A stretch of 12,171 nucleotides of DNA. It comes from Citromicrobium sp. (lineage in GTDB: Bacteria > Pseudomonadota > Alphaproteobacteria > Sphingomonadales > Sphingomonadaceae). Below the pieces are notes generated by a model. That model was not told the DNA's origin. It did not search any database and was given only the letters and a program-made list of their open reading frames with translations. The stretch spans positions 1 to 12,171 of the forward strand of contig PAVA01000030.1 in assembly GCA_002712945.1 (NCBI GenBank). The letters run 5' to 3'. Shown in pieces: positions 6,721-12,171 of this stretch. Made by a program: the position numbers and the translations under genes. Positions within the stretch are counted from its first letter, which is position 1; each line of letters starts with the position of its first letter.

Positions 6721-7322
6721 GCGACGCGCGCCGATCCAGCCCTGCCGCGCAGCGCAACCGGGCGCCGATTGCCGAGGTGCTGGAGGATGTGCTGCCCGAG
6801 TGCGGACGGGTGCTCGAAATCGCCAGCGGCACGGGCGAGCATGTCGTTCATTTCGCGAAGAGATTTCCGCATCTGGAGTGGTATCCAAGCGATCCGGACG
6901 AGCAGGCGCGCGCCTCGATTGCGGCCTATGTGGCCGAAAGCAGGCTTGGCAATGTCATGCCTCCGCGCGACCTCGATGCGGCAAGCGCCGATTGGCCGAT
7001 CGATGCCGCCGACGCGATTCTTTGCATCAACATGGCCCATATCAGCCCGTGGGAGGCGACCGAGGGGCTGTTCGCAGGGGCGGCGCGGCTACTGCCGCCC
7101 GACGACGGGCCACTGGTGCTCTACGGGCCGTATCTCGAATCCGACGTGGAGACCGCGCCGTCAAACCTCGCCTTCGACGAAAGCCTCAAGGCGCGCGACC
7201 CGCGCTGGGGCCTGCGCGACATTGCCGATGTCGATGCCCTTGCGGCGCGCCATGGTTTCAAACGCACGCGCCGGGTCGCGATGCCCGCCAACAATCTGGT
7301 GCTGGTCTACCGCAAGCGCTGA
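6717..7322 (+). CDS. DUF938 SAM-dependent methyltransferase-like protein
   Basis: 201 residues from a GTG that overlaps the preceding stop (GTGA). This start gives MSDARRSSPAAQRNRAPI, the conserved opening of DUF938. A class I SAM-binding glycine motif lies at 33-42 (LEIASGTGEH). Family blocks follow: LEWYPSDPD (53-61), INMAHISPWEATEGLF (104-119), LVLYGPYLE (133-141), SNLAFDESLKARDPRWGLRD (149-168) and MPANNLVLVYRK (189-200). The family is widespread in proteobacteria, but the substrate is not established to my knowledge. The protein is predicted to be cytoplasmic. It ends the plus-strand cluster, with a strong hairpin starting two bases after its stop. Confidence 0.9.
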   Translation: MSDARRSSPAAQRNRAPIAEVLEDVLPECGRVLEIASGTGEHVVHFAKRFPHLEWYPSDPDEQARASIAAYVAESRLGNVMPPRDLDAASADWPIDAADAILCINMAHISPWEATEGLFAGAARLLPPDDGPLVLYGPYLESDVETAPSNLAFDESLKARDPRWGLRDIADVDALAARHGFKRTRRVAMPANNLVLVYRKR

Positions 7323-7323
7323 A

Positions 7324-7353
7324 GCGAGGGGCGCACGTCATGTGGCCCCTCGC
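7324..7353. terminator. Hairpin between convergent genes, probable bidirectional terminator
   Basis: GCGAGGGGC (7324-7332) and GCCCCTCGC (7345-7353) pair perfectly over 9 bp. The loop can add CAC/GTG (7334-7336 with 7342-7344) after a single bulged G. It fills most of the 38-base gap between the DUF938 stop (plus) and the entericidin stop (minus). There is no clear T-run on either side, so efficiency or Rho-independence is uncertain. Confidence 0.6.
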
Positions 7354-7360
7354 AGGCCCC

Positions 7361-7492
7361 TCAGTCGATGGCCTCTTCACCCGCCTTGCCGACCGATTCG
7401 ACATCGCGGCCGAGGCCCTGAACAGTGTTGCAGGCGGTGGCGGTGAGGCCGAGCGCGGCGACGCCGAGCGCGATGGCAATCTTGCGAATCAT
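7361..7492 (-). CDS. Entericidin A/B family mini-lipoprotein
   Basis: 43 residues encoded on minus: MIRKIAIALGVAALGLTATA, then Cys21, then NTVQGLGRDVESVGKAGEEAID. The first 20 residues form a lipoprotein signal peptide, with Cys21 as the probable lipidated residue (ATAC lipobox variant). ACNTVxGxGxDVxxxG is the entericidin signature. The mature peptide would be only about 23 residues, anchored in the membrane. In E. coli, entericidins A and B are described as an antidote/toxin pair; here I see a single gene, as is common in alphaproteobacteria, and its role is unknown. An AAAGGG ribosome binding site lies a few bases upstream of the ATG. The gene is 47 bases downstream of the EamA transporter stop on the same strand. 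Confidence 0.88.
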   Translation of the reverse strand: MIRKIAIALGVAALGLTATACNTVQGLGRDVESVGKAGEEAID

Positions 7493-7512
7493 GGATTTGC
7501 CCTTTCGTAGTT

Positions 7513-7528
7513 GCGCGCGGGTGCGCGC
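7513..7528 (-). terminator. GC-only hairpin between transporter and entericidin gene
   Basis: GCGCGC (7513-7518) and GCGCGC (7523-7528) flank a four-base loop in the 47-base spacer after the EamA transporter stop. It may attenuate read-through into the entericidin gene. No T-run follows. TGCGCGCGG is also present twice in tandem (7512-7520 and 7522-7530), so a simple GC-rich repeat is an alternative. Confidence 0.3.
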
Positions 7529-7539
7529 GGATCGGGCAT

Positions 7540-8472
7540 TCAACGGGTTTGGGGTGCGAGCGGTTCCTCCGGGGCGCTCGCACGCCGCGCCTTGCGCGCC
7601 AGATGGCCCTCGCGCACGACGATGATCGTGCCCGCCAGGATGATGATCGGCGCGCCGATCCAGGTGTTCGCCACGGGCAAGTCGCCGAAAACCTGCCAGC
7701 CATACAGCGTGGCCCACAGCAGCGCGGTATAGTCCATCACGATAACGGTTGCGGCCGCGCCGTAGCGCAGCGAATTGGTCAGCAGAAGCTGGCCCGCAGC
7801 GCCGCTCAGCCCCACACCGCCCAGCAGCAGCCAAGTCTCGGTCGAGTGCGCCTTGCCGACGAAGGGCAGGGCCAGCGCCAGCAGCGGCGAGGTCAGCAGG
7901 CAGAACCAGAAGACGATGCTGGTAGAGCTCTCGGTCTTGTTGAGATCCTGGATCTGCACCGATGTCAGCGCGATCATGAACGCGCCGCCAAGCCCCACGG
8001 CCAGCCCCAGCGGATCGACCGGCGAACTGCCCGGCTGCGCGACGATCAGGATGCCGGCAAAGCCGATCACCACCGCGCTCCAGCGATAGCGGCCGATCTT
8101 CTCCTTCATCAGGATCATGGAGAGGATCGTGGCCCAGATCGGCGCGGTGAAATTGACCGTGGTGGCTTCTGCCAGCGGCAGCAGGATGACGGCGGCATAG
8201 ACCAGCGCCATGCCCGTGATCCCGTAGGCGCTGCGGTAGGCATGCTGCTTGAAGCGCACCGGCCTCAACTGTGCAAAGCCGACCGTCGCGGCGGCGAAGC
8301 CGACCATCGCAAGCAGGGTGAAGAACTGCCGCCAGAACATGATCTCGAACAGGTGCACGCCCTGCTGTTCGGTCAGCTTGACCAGCATCGAGAGCGTGGT
8401 GAGCGCGACCGCGGCGAGCAGGCGCAGGCCGATCGCCATCAGGGGGCGGGATTGGGCGACACCGGCTTCCAT
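7540..8472 (-). CDS. DMT-family transporter with two EamA domains
   Basis: 310 residues, a normal length for a ten-helix drug/metabolite transporter. The hydrophobic pattern shows two repeats. The first EamA unit, after a short polar N terminus, includes FEIMFWRQFFTLLAMVGF and ALVYAAVILLPLAEATTVNFTAPIWATILSMILMKEKIGRYRW, the typical first-domain end. The second unit ends in ATVIVMDYTALLWATLYGWQVFGDLPVANTWIGAPIIILAGTIIVV. A charged tail follows (REGHLARKARRASAP). The start is the ATG at 8472; an internal Met at residue 12 (MAIGLRLL) is possible because the ribosome binding site at 8472 is weak. The family exports small metabolites or amino acids across the inner membrane; the substrate cannot be told from sequence. 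It is divergently oriented from the 76-residue membrane protein across a 72-base gap. Confidence 0.92.
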   Translation of the reverse strand: MEAGVAQSRPLMAIGLRLLAAVALTTLSMLVKLTEQQGVHLFEIMFWRQFFTLLAMVGFAAATVGFAQLRPVRFKQHAYRSAYGITGMALVYAAVILLPLAEATTVNFTAPIWATILSMILMKEKIGRYRWSAVVIGFAGILIVAQPGSSPVDPLGLAVGLGGAFMIALTSVQIQDLNKTESSTSIVFWFCLLTSPLLALALPFVGKAHSTETWLLLGGVGLSGAAGQLLLTNSLRYGAAATVIVMDYTALLWATLYGWQVFGDLPVANTWIGAPIIILAGTIIVVREGHLARKARRASAPEEPLAPQTR

Positions 8473-8488
8473 GGCACGGCTCTAGTGA

Positions 8489-8506
8489 TTGATGGCGCGC
8501 AATCAA
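8489..8506. promoter_or_regulatory. 18-bp dyad, candidate operator between divergent genes
   Basis: TTGATGGCGCGCAATCAA is a palindrome with one mismatched pair (16 of 18 positions symmetric, TTGAT-N8-ATCAA arms). It lies in the 72-base divergent gap, 17 bases ahead of the minus-strand transporter start. A second, overlapping dyad, GCGCAA(8497-8502)-TCAAG-TTGCGC(8508-8513), shares its right half. The first looks like a binding site for a dimeric regulator; no regulator gene is in the window. Confidence 0.4.
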
Positions 8507-8544
8507 GTTGCGCATCGCCGCAGCGATCGCCACTTCTCGCCGCA

Positions 8545-8775
8545 ATGGACTGGTGGCACGATCTCATTTTCCTGAGCGATGCGGGGCGCGTGGCGCTGCT
8601 GGGCCTCGGTTTCGTGCTGCTCGCGGCGATTGCGCTGGTGGCCGAGCGGATACGCGGCAAGCGTGCGCGGATCGACCGGGTCGGCTGCATGCCGTGGATG
8701 ACGATTTTCCTGATCGGCGCGGTGTTCGGCATGGGCCTGTTGGCCACCGCGATCCCGGCACTGCTGAAGGGTTAG
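8545..8775 (+). CDS. Small two-helix membrane protein of unknown function
   Basis: 76 residues. I do not recognise a named family. Two hydrophobic segments (about 15-34 and 50-72) are separated by a strongly basic loop (ERIRGKRARIDRVG), so both ends are predicted periplasmic and the loop cytoplasmic by the positive-inside rule. The opening MDWWHDLIFLSDAGRVALLGLG is amphipathic and then hydrophobic, with no signal cleavage site. The start is the ATG at 8545. Many upstream codons stay open in this frame, but that stretch lies antisense to the transporter and has the low-complexity composition of a shadow frame. The gene lies between the divergent transporter and a highly structured intergenic tract. 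Confidence 0.7.
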   Translation: MDWWHDLIFLSDAGRVALLGLGFVLLAAIALVAERIRGKRARIDRVGCMPWMTIFLIGAVFGMGLLATAIPALLKG

Positions 8776-8776
8776 G

Positions 8777-8909
8777 GCCTCTCTCGCGAACAACGAGAAT
8801 TCCGAGCCGAAGGCGAGGCAAGCGCGACCGCGCGCCCGCAGGTGCCCCGCAGCCGGACTATGTCCGGCGAAGGGAATAGCATCGAGGATGCACCCGCGGA
8901 TGCGGGTGC
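8777..8909. other. Intergenic tract dense in inverted repeats (possible structured RNA or repeat element)
   Basis: Six stems fit in 133 bases: GCCTC (8777-8781) with GAGGC (8815-8819), enclosing TCTCG/CGAGA (8782-8786, 8794-8798) and GCC-GAA-GGC (8806-8814); GCGCG/CGCGC (8822-8826, 8831-8835); GCCGGAC-TAT-GTCCGGC (8852-8868); and GCACCCGC-GGAT-GCGGGTGC (8890-8909). The first three form a three-way junction. The tract lies between the convergent 76-residue gene and cpaF and may include terminators for both. No T-run or recognisable riboswitch core is visible. It could also be a copy of a dispersed intergenic repeat. Confidence 0.45.
8890..8909 (-). terminator. Hairpin 13 bases after the cpaF stop
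   Basis: A perfect 8-bp stem (8890-8897 with 8902-8909) with a GGAT loop lies just downstream of the cpaF stop on minus. It is the best local candidate for a cpaF terminator, although no U-run follows in the transcript, so Rho-dependent ending or RNA 3'-end protection is equally possible. Confidence 0.4.
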
Positions 8910-8922
8910 GTAACCACCAAAA

Positions 8923-10467
8923 CTAAAGACACGCCTCCAAATACGCCTGGTCGAAGCCGAACTGGCGCGCCTTTTCGAGCGTATAGGGGCGCAGGCCCTG
9001 GCTGCGGAATTCGCCGAGGATCTTGCCGTCCTCGCTCTCGTCCAGATATTCGAACTTGAACAATTCCTGGGTGACGATGACGTCGCCTTCCATCCCGATC
9101 ACTTCGGTGATGTTGGTCGTGCGGCGGCTGCCGTCGCGCAGGCGCTTGACCTGAACGATCAGGTCGACCGACTCCGCGATCTGGCGGCTGATCGCTTCCT
9201 TGGGGATCTTGATGTCGCCCATCAGGATCATGTTTTCCATACGTCCCAGCGCTTCGCGCGGGGAGTTGGCGTGGAGCGTACACATCGAGCCGTCGTGGCC
9301 GGTGTTCATGGCGGCGAGGAGGTCGAACGCCTCGGCGCCGCGAATCTCGCCCAGGATGATCCGGTCGGGGCGCATGCGCAGCGCGTTCTTCACAAGGTCG
9401 CCGATGGTGATCGCGCCCTGGCCTTCGAGGTTGGGAGGGCGCGTTTCGAGCGGCAGCCAGTGCGGCTGCTGCAGGCGAAGTTCGGCGGCGTCTTCGATGG
9501 TCAGTACGCGCTCGCCCGGGTCGATCATCTTCGACAGGGCGTTGAGCATGGTCGTCTTGCCCGAACCCGTACCGCCCGAGATCACGACATTCATCCGGCA
9601 GGCGCCCGCGATCTTGAGCGCGGTGGCCATCTTGTCGTCCATCGATCCCCAGTTGCGGAGCATGTCGATCGTGATCGGCTTTTCGGAAAACTTACGGATC
9701 GAGATCGCGGTGCCGCGCAGCGAAAGCGGCGGCACGATCACGTTCACACGGCTGCCGTCCTTGAGGCGCGCGTCGGCCAGCGGGGTGGTCTGGTCGACCC
9801 GGCGGCCGACCTGGTTCACTATTCGTTGCGCGATCTGGAACAGGTGCTGTTCGTCGCGGAACTGGATCGGGGCGAGGGTCAGCTTGCCCTTCTTTTCGAT
9901 GTAGGTCTGGTCGGGGCCGTTGACCATGATGTCCGACACGTCGGGGTCGTTGAGCAGCTCGTCGAGAGGGCCGAAGCCGAGCAACTCGTCGATCAGCACC
10001 TTTTCCAGCGCGAACTGTTCGCGCCGGTTGAGCGTGACCTTGAGCTCGGCCAGCACCTCCATGATGATCGGGCGGAATTCCTCCGCCAGCTCGTCCTTGG
10101 TCAGGGTGGAGGCGGCCTCGGGGTCGATCCGTTCGAGGAGGCGCGGGAGCACCTGTTCCTTGATCTTGTGGACGCTCGCCTCGAACCCGCTGACCTCTTC
10201 CTTGACGTGGACCGCATTGGATCGCTCGTCGAGGCGGCGACGGGCATCGGCATGGCGGTTTGCGCCGGGGGCCGGGGCGGCGGGCTTGGCGGCGGAGCTC
10301 TCTTTGGAGTCGGAATCGTCCTCGGGAAGGGGCGGAAACTGCTCGCCCCCCTCCTGGTCGTCGCGGCGCTCGGCGGGGCCGCCCTTCATCGGTTTGGCGT
10401 TGCCGAATGCCGGACGGTTGCCGGAGCCCATGCCCCCGGGCCCGTTCCTGCGTCCGAAAGCGCTCAT
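8923..10467 (-). CDS. cpaF: CpaF/TadA-type pilus assembly ATPase
   Basis: 514 residues on minus from the ATG at 10467 (MSAFGRRNGPGGMG). An upstream in-frame TTG at 10491 would add eight residues, but a purine-rich GGGGGATAGGG stretch directly precedes the ATG. Residues 1-85 are a Gly/Pro/acidic low-complexity linker. Residues from about 90 to 270 are the N-terminal domain, including LLGFGPLDELLNDPDVSDIMVNGPD. The secretion-ATPase core has Walker A GGTGSGKTT (298-306, Lys304), an Asp box around TIEDAAEL, Walker B-like RIILGEIRG (369-377) and a His box GHDGSMCTLHA (390-400). CpaF/TadA powers assembly of Flp/tad type IVb pili at the cytoplasmic face of the inner membrane, working with the TadB/TadC platform. 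Neither tadB/tadC nor other cpa genes flank it here, so it seems separate from its usual cluster or a solitary copy. Confidence 0.96.
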   Translation of the reverse strand: MSAFGRRNGPGGMGSGNRPAFGNAKPMKGGPAERRDDQEGGEQFPPLPEDDSDSKESSAAKPAAPAPGANRHADARRRLDERSNAVHVKEEVSGFEASVHKIKEQVLPRLLERIDPEAASTLTKDELAEEFRPIIMEVLAELKVTLNRREQFALEKVLIDELLGFGPLDELLNDPDVSDIMVNGPDQTYIEKKGKLTLAPIQFRDEQHLFQIAQRIVNQVGRRVDQTTPLADARLKDGSRVNVIVPPLSLRGTAISIRKFSEKPITIDMLRNWGSMDDKMATALKIAGACRMNVVISGGTGSGKTTMLNALSKMIDPGERVLTIEDAAELRLQQPHWLPLETRPPNLEGQGAITIGDLVKNALRMRPDRIILGEIRGAEAFDLLAAMNTGHDGSMCTLHANSPREALGRMENMILMGDIKIPKEAISRQIAESVDLIVQVKRLRDGSRRTTNITEVIGMEGDVIVTQELFKFEYLDESEDGKILGEFRSQGLRPYTLEKARQFGFDQAYLEACL

Positions 10468-10624
10468 TTTCCCTATCCCCCGAAGCACCAAGGCGAAGCA
10501 ATGCGGCGTGCGGGCCGAATGGCCAACACCACCTTCTCGGAAATGGTGAATATGATCGAAACCTTATCAATTCGCTAAACGGAACAGCGCTTTCGCCCGC
10601 CGGGCCGGGCGTGCGCGCGGGCTG

Positions 10625-10641
10625 TCCACCGCGCGGGTGGA
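10625..10641 (+). promoter_or_regulatory. Leader hairpin upstream of second transporter
   Basis: TCCACC (10625-10630) can pair with GGTGGA (10636-10641) or with a second copy, GGTGGA at 10649-10654; CGGGTGGA is repeated at 10634-10641 and 10647-10654. It lies in the 251-base divergent spacer between cpaF and the transporter. An AT-rich patch around 10545-10577 may hold promoters for one or both genes, but I could not fit a convincing -35/-10 pair. The rest of the spacer shows nothing I can name. Confidence 0.25.
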
Positions 10642-10718
10642 GCGCACGGGTGGAAAGACTGTGCGGATTGCGTAAGGGCGAAGGCAGAGATCACGGGCAA
10701 AAGGACTTCGCCGGAAAC

Positions 10719-11678
10719 GTGCAGCACAGTGAACGCAGCGGTATTCTGCTGGCCATGGCAGGCTTCAGCTCGCTTTCGGTGGGCGATGCGATCGTGAAGA
10801 CGATGTCGGGCGAGTGGTCCCCGCTGGCGGTCGCGGCCCTGCGCTTCACCATCGGGGCGGTCGCGCTCTCGCTTCTATTGCTGCGCAGCGAAGGGGCGGC
10901 GGCCTTCCGTCCGCGCCGCCCGCTGTTGCAGGTCGCGCGCGGCGCATGCCTGGCGGGCGCGACGCTGTGCTTCTTCTCCGCCGTGTTCGTGATGCAGCTG
11001 GCCGAGGCGATGGCGCTGGCCTTTTGCGCGCCGGTCTTCGTCGCGCTGCTGAGCGGTCCGCTGCTGAAGGAGAAGGTGCGCCCGGCGGTGTGGATCGCCT
11101 CGCCCATTGCGCTGATCGGCGTGATGCTGGTGCTGCGGCCCAATTTCGCCGAGCTGGGGATCATGGCGGGGCTGCCACTGCTCTCGGCCTTCTTCTTCGG
11201 GTTGATGGTGATCTGCAACCGCGCGGCTGCGGGCGACGGCAGCGCGCTGTCGATGCAGGTCTTCATCGCCTGCCTCGCCACGCCCTTCCTGATCGCGGCG
11301 GCCACGATCGGCCACCTGACGGGCGCGCCCAGCCTGCAGGTTGCTGTTCCCGACTGGACCATAGTGCTGCGCTGCGCGATCGTCGCGGTCACCGCCACCA
11401 CCGCGCACTGGCTGGTGTTTCTCGGCACGACGCGGGCCGGGGCCGCGACCATCGCACCGACCACCTATGTCCAGATGATCGTCGCGATTACGCTCGGCTA
11501 TCTGCTGTTCTCCGACGTGCCCGACTGGCCCACGCTGGGCGGGGCGGCGATCATCATCGGAGCGGGCGTTTTCCTGTGGCTCACCACTCCGCGCGCGGCG
11601 AAGGAGATGCCGCGTGGATTGCAAGGCCAGCCGGAAACGCTAGAGCGCGAGGCGAACACCAGCGGGAACGGCAACTGA
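10719..11678 (+). CDS. DMT-family transporter with two EamA domains (second)
   Basis: 319 residues from a GTG at 10719 (MQHSERSGILLAMAGFSSLSVGDAIVK). AAAAGGA lies about 13 bases upstream and GGAAAC directly before. An ATG at 10755 would cut into the first membrane helix, so the GTG is preferred. Ten hydrophobic segments follow the double EamA pattern: the first unit ends LAEAMALAFCAPVFVALLSGPLLKEKVRPAVW, and the second ends AGAATIAPTTYVQMIVAITLGYLLFSDVPDWPTLGGAAIIIGAGVFLWL. The roughly 30-residue polar C-terminal tail contains RAAKEMPRGLQGQPETLERE. It is not closely similar to the other EamA transporter in the window; substrate unknown. glmS starts one base after its stop, so the two are very probably co-transcribed. 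Confidence 0.92.
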   Translation: MQHSERSGILLAMAGFSSLSVGDAIVKTMSGEWSPLAVAALRFTIGAVALSLLLLRSEGAAAFRPRRPLLQVARGACLAGATLCFFSAVFVMQLAEAMALAFCAPVFVALLSGPLLKEKVRPAVWIASPIALIGVMLVLRPNFAELGIMAGLPLLSAFFFGLMVICNRAAAGDGSALSMQVFIACLATPFLIAAATIGHLTGAPSLQVAVPDWTIVLRCAIVAVTATTAHWLVFLGTTRAGAATIAPTTYVQMIVAITLGYLLFSDVPDWPTLGGAAIIIGAGVFLWLTTPRAAKEMPRGLQGQPETLEREANTSGNGN

Positions 11679-11679
11679 C

Positions 11680-12171
11680 ATGTGCGGCATTATCGGAATC
11701 GTGAGTGACAGCCCCGTGGCCGACCGGCTTGTCGATGGCCTCAGGCGGATGGAATATCGCGGCTATGACAGCGCGGGCGTCTGCACGCTGGATACCGGGG
11801 ACAAGGGCGCGCAGATGGTCCGCCGCCGGGCCGAGGGCAAGCTCGCCAATCTGGTCGAGGTGCTGAAGGACAATCCCGCGCCGGGCAATCTCGGCATCGC
11901 CCACACCCGCTGGGCGACCCACGGTGCGCCGACCGAAACCAACGCCCACCCGCATGCGGGCAAGGCCGCCGTGCTGGTCCACAACGGCATTATCGAGAAC
12001 TTCCGGAGTCTGCGCGACGAATTGCAGGCCGACGGCTACTCGGCCCAGAGCGAGACCGACAGCGAAGTCGTCGCGCTGCTCGTCAGCCGCGAGGTCGAGA
12101 ACGGAGCGAGCCCCGAGGATGCGGTGCGCACGGTACTGCCGCGCCTGCGCGGCGCCTTTGCGCTGGCGATC
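11680..12171 (+). CDS. glmS: Glutamine-fructose-6-phosphate aminotransferase, N-terminal part
   Basis: Partial: 164 codons are visible and the frame is open at the right edge (full proteins are about 600 residues). MCGIIGIV gives Cys2, which becomes the N-terminal nucleophile of the glutamine amidotransferase domain after Met removal. Other conserved blocks are RMEYRGYDSAG (about 24-34), IAHTRWATHGAPTETNAHPH (74-93, with the Arg and Thr that bind glutamine), VLVHNGIIENF (about 99-109) and SETDSEVVALL. The enzyme makes glucosamine-6-phosphate from fructose-6-phosphate and glutamine in the cytoplasm, the first step toward UDP-GlcNAc for peptidoglycan and LPS. The sugar isomerase domains lie outside the window. 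The ATG is one base past the EamA transporter stop. Confidence 0.97.
   Translation, partial: MCGIIGIVSDSPVADRLVDGLRRMEYRGYDSAGVCTLDTGDKGAQMVRRRAEGKLANLVEVLKDNPAPGNLGIAHTRWATHGAPTETNAHPHAGKAAVLVHNGIIENFRSLRDELQADGYSAQSETDSEVVALLVSREVENGASPEDAVRTVLPRLRGAFALAI

Noticed and set aside
7549..8544. Long in-frame 5' extension of the 76-residue membrane protein
   Set aside because: The extension is antisense to the EamA transporter and rich in Arg/Gln/Asp low-complexity sequence; the hydrophobic coding pattern begins only at the ATG at 8545.
10545..10577. AT-rich patch as a divergent promoter for cpaF and the second transporter
   Set aside because: TTGATA on minus lacks a -10 at 16-18 bases, and no good plus-strand pair was found; too weak to call as a promoter.
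10501..10578. 25-residue ORF (MRRAGRMANTTF...) in the cpaF/transporter spacer, plus strand
   Set aside because: It has a weak AAGGCGA-like site upstream, but no Shine-Dalgarno of note, no leader-peptide features such as runs of one amino acid, and no hairpin switch directly after it; probably chance.
9271..10578. Long plus-strand open frame opposite cpaF
   Set aside because: It lies antisense to a gene with unmistakable Walker motifs and shows biased His/Gly/Val composition with no recognisable domain.
7540..11678. The two EamA transporters as a recent duplication
   Set aside because: They share only the family fold; the aligned motifs and lengths differ throughout, so they look like long-diverged paralogues.

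Overview
The window looks like a piece of chromosome from a high-GC alphaproteobacterium, most likely Sphingomonadales (Erythrobacter or Sphingomonas type). This rests on strong GC bias at third codon positions, the family content (type-2 dGTPase-like protein, ABA4-like protein, DUF938, CpaF, several EamA transporters) and the tight GTGA/TGATG gene overlaps. It is a recollection-based judgement, not a database result. I see no transposase, phage gene, tRNA, rRNA or CRISPR array, and no gap over 300 bases between genes.

Layout, left to right. (1) 1-767, plus: the 3' end of pntB (proton-translocating transhydrogenase beta subunit) and a small membrane-anchored protein translated in overlap with it. 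(2) 820-3023, plus: a translationally coupled pair of exported proteins, a right-handed beta-helix protein and a diheme c-type cytochrome of the SO2930/HNE_0200 type. I know this pair only as a conserved partnership without an assigned function, and it is the best candidate here for an undescribed system. (3) 3134-7322, plus: an aspartate/glutamate-racemase-family protein that lacks one of the two catalytic residues, then a compact run of dGTPase-like HD hydrolase, NAD(P)-binding protein, ABA4-like membrane protein, isoprenylcysteine-methyltransferase-like membrane protein and DUF938 methyltransferase. Gaps within that run are 20, 9, -1 and -4 bases.

(4) 7324-8472, minus: a strong hairpin between convergent genes, an entericidin-type mini-lipoprotein and an EamA/DMT transporter. 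(5) 8473-8922: an operator-like dyad between divergent genes, a 76-residue two-helix membrane protein on plus, then a 130-base tract packed with inverted repeats. (6) 8923-10467, minus: a complete CpaF/TadA-type pilus ATPase, isolated from other tad/cpa genes. (7) 10719-12171, plus: a second, divergent EamA transporter, followed one base later by the start of glmS, which runs off the right edge.

Most genes are ordinary housekeeping or accessory chromosome genes. The points worth following are the beta-helix/cytochrome pair, the racemase homologue with Ala at a catalytic position, the uncharacterised membrane/methyltransferase operon, an exact 20-bp in-frame repeat inside the NAD(P)-binding gene, and the structured intergenic DNA around 8489-8909.
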